This document shows, in pieces, positions 30,841 through 34,214 of a stretch of DNA of 34,214 nt. Source of the stretch: CAZICM01 sp964537685 (GTDB lineage: Bacteria; Myxococcota_A; Polyangia; Polyangiales; Polyangiaceae). The notes under the pieces were generated by a model. It was not told the origin of the DNA, made no database searches, and worked only from the letters and a program-made list of their open reading frames with translations. Every line of letters starts with the position of its first letter. Position 1 is the first letter of the stretch. The DNA lies in contig CAZICM010000085.1 of assembly GCA_964537685.1 (NCBI GenBank), positions 1-34,214 of the forward strand, read 5' to 3'. The position numbers and the translations under genes were made by a program.

Positions 30841-33027
30841 ATGATTGTCCCGGCCTTCATAAAAACCCTCCGGGCCGCCCTGATTTCCGCCTGCACAAGC
30901 GCCCTCCTTTTGGGCTGCGGCCCCAGCGGCGTCCCCGATCCCTTCGCGTTTAACCCCGGCATTATTCCGGGCGACGCCGGCACCGATGCGGACACCCAAG
31001 ACGGCTCCATCCCCGGCCCCTCCGACCCTGAAATCGGCGGCCCCTGCATCGACGACGGCCAATGCAACGACAACATCGCCTGCACCCTCGACACCTGCGA
31101 TCAAAGCCTGCTCCGCTGCCGCTTCGCCCCCGACGACAGCACCTGCCAAAACGGCTTTTATTGCGACGGCGTAGAACGCTGCAACACCAAGCTTGGCTGC
31201 ACCTTTGGCGAACCCGTCGGCTGCACCGACACCAGCTCGTGCACCATCGACGCCTGCAACGAACTCACCCAAGCCTGCACCCACACACCCCGCGACGCCG
31301 ATGAAGACGGCGACATCGACAACCACTGCCCCGGCGGCAAAGACTGCGACGACGCCAATCCCAACATCTCCTCGCTCCAAGCCGAGGTCTGCGGCAACTT
31401 CCTCGACGACAACTGCAACACCCTCATCGACGAAGCCACCTGCACCGCCCCCCAGCACGACACCTGCGCCGATCCCCTGGAAATCAGCGCGCCCGGCATC
31501 TACGCCCTCAACACCGCCGGCGCCTCCTTCCATTACGCAACGAGCTGCGCCATGGGCAATCAAGCCCAAATGCGCGATGTCGTCGCCGCCTTAATCCTTC
31601 CCCCCGGCCCCCCCATCAACGTCGAACTCAGCGCCAAAACCAACTTCGCCGACGTATCCCTTGCCCTCGCCGGACAGTGCGGCGACGCGGCCAGCGAACT
31701 CGCCTGCAGCCCCTTCTTCAACACGCCTTCATCGGGCAAAATCGCCAAACTCATCGGCCGCAACCTAGGCGACCCCGCCCAAAGCAAAGCCTATCCCGTC
31801 TACATCACCTCCACACAAAACACCGCCGTCTCCCTCGAGGCCGTCTTCCTCCCCGGCGAAGCCGCTCCCCAAAACGAAACCTGCGGCACCGCGGCCCCCA
31901 TCACCCCCAACATGCCCATCCAGGCCACCATCATCGACGCCGCCAAAGACCTCTCCGGACAGTGCGACAGCCAGCTCGGCGAACTCGTCTACAGCTTTGA
32001 CCTCGCCCAAAAATCAAACGTCGACGTGTACGCCTCCTCCATCGACGGCGACGGCCAGCCCATCCTCTCCTTGCGCAACACCCTCTGCGCCCTGCCCGAA
32101 GACGAAATCGTCTGCCAAGCCGCCGACAACGCCCATGTCTTCTGGCAATCCCTCGACCCCGGCACCTATTACATCGCCGTCTCCGCCACCGCTCCCACGA
32201 CCCAAATCATCACCCTCGCCGTCTCGCCCCCCACCGACCCGGCCCCCGACGACCAATGCTCCACCGCTCCGCCCATCACGCCCAACAAAACCATTAGTAT
32301 TGATTATAAATACCATCAAGATGACCTATCCATTTGCCAAACCGGCATGACAGACGCGGCCTACACACTCGAATTGCAACAAACATCGGACGTATTGATT
32401 GTCCAGCGCATATCCCAAGGCGACGTAGGCGCCATTTCCCTTTCCCAAGCGGCCTGCGCCGATCCAAACGACTTGCTCGCATGCAATTCCGGCTCTCCAT
32501 CGCCCGTGCGCACAGCCAAACACGCCGTCCCCCCCGGCGACTACCGGGTCATTTCGGAAAGCATTCAAGGCCAACCGATGCAATTGACGGCATTTGTACG
32601 CAACGCCGTACCGCCCCTGCTCATCCCCTTTGCCGACGGATGCGCGGATGCGCTTGAAATCCCGCCCACTGGAGGATTTTTCCAAGGCAACACAGCCAAC
32701 GCCAATGCCGATTTCAAAGCCGGATGCGATCAAGGCGGGTTATCCGAACCTGGAGGAGCGCCCGATCAGATGCTCAAAATCAACCTCCCGGCGAAAAAGC
32801 GAGTTGTTCTCGATATGTACGGCTCGGCCTACCCCACCCTGCTCGACGTACGCAAAGGGCCGGATTGCCCTGGCACTGAAGTATCGCAAGGCTGCACAGT
32901 AGGCTACAACGCCAACCGAAGCTTTCTCGACCTCGAGCTCGATCCCGGACTTTACTACATACAAATCGACGGCTATGCCCTTTCGAGCGGACCCTGGTTT
33001 CTCGATGTCCGGGTTGTCGATCCATGA
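30841..33027 (+). CDS. Lipoprotein with Cys-rich module, MopE-like metal motif and four PPC-like domains
   Basis: From ATG 30841 the product is 728 residues with signal peptide MIVPAFIKTLRAALISACTS followed by ALLLGC (lipobox). Residues ~65-150 are Cys-rich (CIDDGQCNDNIACTLDTC; CQNGFYCDGVERCNTKLGC). At ~150-205 is a MopE-like metal-binding motif, DADEDGDIDNHCPGGKDCDD then EVCGNFLDDNCNTLIDE. The rest consists of four diverged beta domains, each opening with a Cys-Ala/Pro motif (DTCADPLEI, ETCGTAAPI, DQCSTAPPI, DGCADALEI) and containing GTYYIAVS-like or GLYYIQID-like strands typical of pre-peptidase C-terminal (PPC) domains. It is likely a surface metal-binding or adhesion lipoprotein. Its stop overlaps the next gene's ATG (ATGA). 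Codons are very C-rich until ~32290 and more mixed afterwards. Confidence 0.8.
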   Translation: MIVPAFIKTLRAALISACTSALLLGCGPSGVPDPFAFNPGIIPGDAGTDADTQDGSIPGPSDPEIGGPCIDDGQCNDNIACTLDTCDQSLLRCRFAPDDSTCQNGFYCDGVERCNTKLGCTFGEPVGCTDTSSCTIDACNELTQACTHTPRDADEDGDIDNHCPGGKDCDDANPNISSLQAEVCGNFLDDNCNTLIDEATCTAPQHDTCADPLEISAPGIYALNTAGASFHYATSCAMGNQAQMRDVVAALILPPGPPINVELSAKTNFADVSLALAGQCGDAASELACSPFFNTPSSGKIAKLIGRNLGDPAQSKAYPVYITSTQNTAVSLEAVFLPGEAAPQNETCGTAAPITPNMPIQATIIDAAKDLSGQCDSQLGELVYSFDLAQKSNVDVYASSIDGDGQPILSLRNTLCALPEDEIVCQAADNAHVFWQSLDPGTYYIAVSATAPTTQIITLAVSPPTDPAPDDQCSTAPPITPNKTISIDYKYHQDDLSICQTGMTDAAYTLELQQTSDVLIVQRISQGDVGAISLSQAACADPNDLLACNSGSPSPVRTAKHAVPPGDYRVISESIQGQPMQLTAFVRNAVPPLLIPFADGCADALEIPPTGGFFQGNTANANADFKAGCDQGGLSEPGGAPDQMLKINLPAKKRVVLDMYGSAYPTLLDVRKGPDCPGTEVSQGCTVGYNANRSFLDLELDPGLYYIQIDGYALSSGPWFLDVRVVDP

Positions 33028-33665
33028 ATCAAACCCCAAACAGCCTGCCACGCCGCCGATTGATGGCATTAGCGCTTGGATTTGCCGGCGCATCCTTCGC
33101 GGCGGGCGTTGGCCCATCCGCACATGCGGACAGCCTCACCTACGAAGAACAAATGTTATTAAACCGCGGCGAAGTCGTACGCCGCGACATTGCATTTGAA
33201 ACCGAAGATGGCCGTTATGTAGGCGGCGTAGCCTATGTACTCATGCGCGCGCCCGCGAAATCGATTATCGAAGCGGTACTCGACACCAAAAACTACACCC
33301 GGATATTTCCCCTGCTTGCGACGGCCAAAGAGATAGGAAAAGTGGCCGACGATCGGCTAATCACACTGGAGCATTACACCCGATTTGCAAACGCATTCTA
33401 TACATTGCGCGTGAGGCGTGAATCGCCGCATTTGGTTCGATTTTGGATGGAGCCGGCCTATGCGCACGATTTAGATGATTGCTGGGGATATTTCCGGGTG
33501 CAGCCAATATCAAAGACGCACACCCTGGTTACTTACGGGGCCGCGCTGAATCTAGGCTTTGGCATTACGCGAATGCTCTTTGAATCGAAAATCCAAGGCT
33601 ATGCGATGGAGCCTCCCCAGAAGTTAAAATATTTTATGGAGCATCCGCCGCCGCCTGAACGATAG
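33024..33665 (+). CDS. Exported SRPBCC/START-like ligand-binding protein
   Basis: The 213-residue product has a signal peptide with a Tat-like RRRLM motif (PRRRLMALALGFAGASFAAG, cleavage near SAHA/DS). The mature part reads RRDIAFETEDGRYVGGVAYV, APAKSIIEAVLDTKNYTRIF, FANAFYTLRVRRESPHLVRF and TLVTYGAALNLGFGITRMLF, the strand-helix order of SRPBCC (START/polyketide cyclase-like) domains that hold hydrophobic ligands. The ATG overlaps the TGA of the upstream lipoprotein, so the two are translationally coupled. It probably acts in the periplasm; the ligand is unknown. The gene converges with the Rpn-type gene after 16 bp. Confidence 0.82.
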   Translation: MNQTPNSLPRRRLMALALGFAGASFAAGVGPSAHADSLTYEEQMLLNRGEVVRRDIAFETEDGRYVGGVAYVLMRAPAKSIIEAVLDTKNYTRIFPLLATAKEIGKVADDRLITLEHYTRFANAFYTLRVRRESPHLVRFWMEPAYAHDLDDCWGYFRVQPISKTHTLVTYGAALNLGFGITRMLFESKIQGYAMEPPQKLKYFMEHPPPPER

Positions 33666-33681
33666 CTTGCTGAGCTGAGTT

Positions 33682-34214
33682 CTATTGAAACACATCCGCC
33701 GGAGAGGACGCCGACAGAATGCGCTCCTCCCACACATCGAGTTCTGCAAGGCCGCCTTGTTGAATGCGACTCAGGATGGACTCCGGGAGGGGACCAAAAC
33801 GCAATTGAAGCAGCTTGCGCAGTGTTTCACGCTTGCCTTTCGCAAGCCCTTGCAACTCGCCTTCCGCGCGGCCCTGGAGCCTTCCTTCCTCGATATAGGC
33901 TTCAGCAATATTCATGACGATCTCCTGCGCTTGATTCAATCCTTTGAGCTCTTTAAGCAGTTCTCGATGCCAAATCTCTTTATTCTCAGCCCTCTGCGTT
34001 ACCGACATATAGCGAAAGATCCGCCGTATGGCTATATGACCGTTGGGCGCCTTGAGCGTTTCCCCAATCAGCGGCCCCCAGATATAAAGCGTTTTGAGCA
34101 GCTCGTCAAACGTGCGGCTGTTGCGCAGGGCAATAAGAGCCAGCTTGGCAACGGCCGTTAGCACATCGCGCTTTTGAATGTCCTCCGTGGTGCATTCGTT
34201 GAGATTGTCGATCA
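33682..34214 (-). CDS. Rpn/PD-(D/E)XK nuclease family transposase-like protein, C-terminal part (partial)
   Basis: The frame is open on the minus strand from the right edge to the TAG at 33682, so the N-terminal nuclease half lies outside the window. The visible ~177 residues contain ECTTEDIQKRDVLTAVAKLA, FDELLKTLYIWGPLIGE, a helical stretch and GRLQGRAEGELQGLAKGKRE followed by LRKLLQLRFGPLPESILSRI, the charged Gly/Glu-rich tail and final helices typical of Rpn/YhgA-like recombination-promoting nucleases. These occur in multiple genomic copies and cut DNA during recombination. A GTG at 34164 could be read as a start, but the homologous sequence continues upstream of it. Confidence 0.75.
   Translation of the reverse strand, partial: IDNLNECTTEDIQKRDVLTAVAKLALIALRNSRTFDELLKTLYIWGPLIGETLKAPNGHIAIRRIFRYMSVTQRAENKEIWHRELLKELKGLNQAQEIVMNIAEAYIEEGRLQGRAEGELQGLAKGKRETLRKLLQLRFGPLPESILSRIQQGGLAELDVWEERILSASSPADVFQ

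Noticed and set aside
30694..31569. 291-codon minus-strand Val/Gly/Ala-rich ORF
   Set aside because: It is antisense to the Cys-rich MopE-like module; the low-complexity product arises from C-rich codons on the plus strand.
1..34214. CRISPR arrays, rRNA genes, complete insertion sequences, prophage genes
   Set aside because: No regularly spaced identical repeats, rRNA-like stretches, complete transposase or phage structural genes were seen; the only mobile-type gene is the partial Rpn family gene at the right edge.

Overview
The window looks like chromosomal DNA of a Myxococcota-type (former deltaproteobacterial) Gram-negative bacterium. The basis is gene style rather than a marker gene: many cysteine-rich secreted lipoproteins (short Cys repeats, a MopE-like metal motif, a Dickkopf-like Cys tail), a thrombospondin-type-3 outer-membrane protein, a sigma/FecR-TPR/outer-membrane operon, and Pro/Ala-rich low-complexity proteins. 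GC is moderate by eye (high 50s percent). Most genes are chromosomal housekeeping or envelope genes; there is no phage, IS element, CRISPR array, rRNA or tRNA that I can recognise.

Layout. (1) 1-2276: the first 40 codons of murA leave the window on the minus strand, divergent from a TSP3/OmpA-like outer-membrane protein. (2) 2273-8444, minus strand: dGTPase-type HD phosphohydrolase, then a 1080-residue STAND/NB-ARC-like ATPase with eight 46-residue TPR-type repeats and an atypical P-loop, then a proline-rich bitopic membrane protein. (3) 8563-16728, plus strand: AI-2E family permease, a full-length Lhr helicase, a RecF/OLD-like AAA ATPase without nuclease domain, and a membrane-anchored N-acetylmuramoyl-alanine amidase. 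(4) 16735-19060, minus strand: a tandem DUF309 protein translationally coupled (ATGA) to a nine-repeat Cys-rich lipoprotein, then a large imperfect inverted repeat, then a tiny Ala/Pro-rich lipoprotein. (5) 19061-22902: a 449-bp structured intergenic region, followed by an operon of ECF sigma factor, FecR-like/TPR membrane protein, outer-membrane-type protein and a 68-residue membrane protein. (6) 22905-30667, minus strand: membrane-bound sulfatase-fold enzyme, Cys-rich lipoprotein with a C-terminal beta-sandwich, a beta-propeller lipoprotein with a CxxCH haem motif and a strong terminator, and a protein with two GHKL-type ATPase modules. (7) 30841-33665, plus strand: a MopE/PPC-like lipoprotein coupled to a secreted SRPBCC protein. 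(8) The C-terminal part of an Rpn-family nuclease/transposase-like gene enters from the right edge.

Most interesting points: the ECF sigma leader, where two stem-loops precede the gene and the loop of the second can form an 11-bp pairing with the bases just upstream of the start codon; the dGTPase/STAND-TPR/membrane-protein cluster with Arg in place of the P-loop Lys; the duplicated degenerate kinase-like protein; the haem-motif beta-propeller lipoprotein; and the 150-bp inverted repeat at 18678-18827. None of these is shown to be a new system; each is a testable hypothesis read from the sequence.
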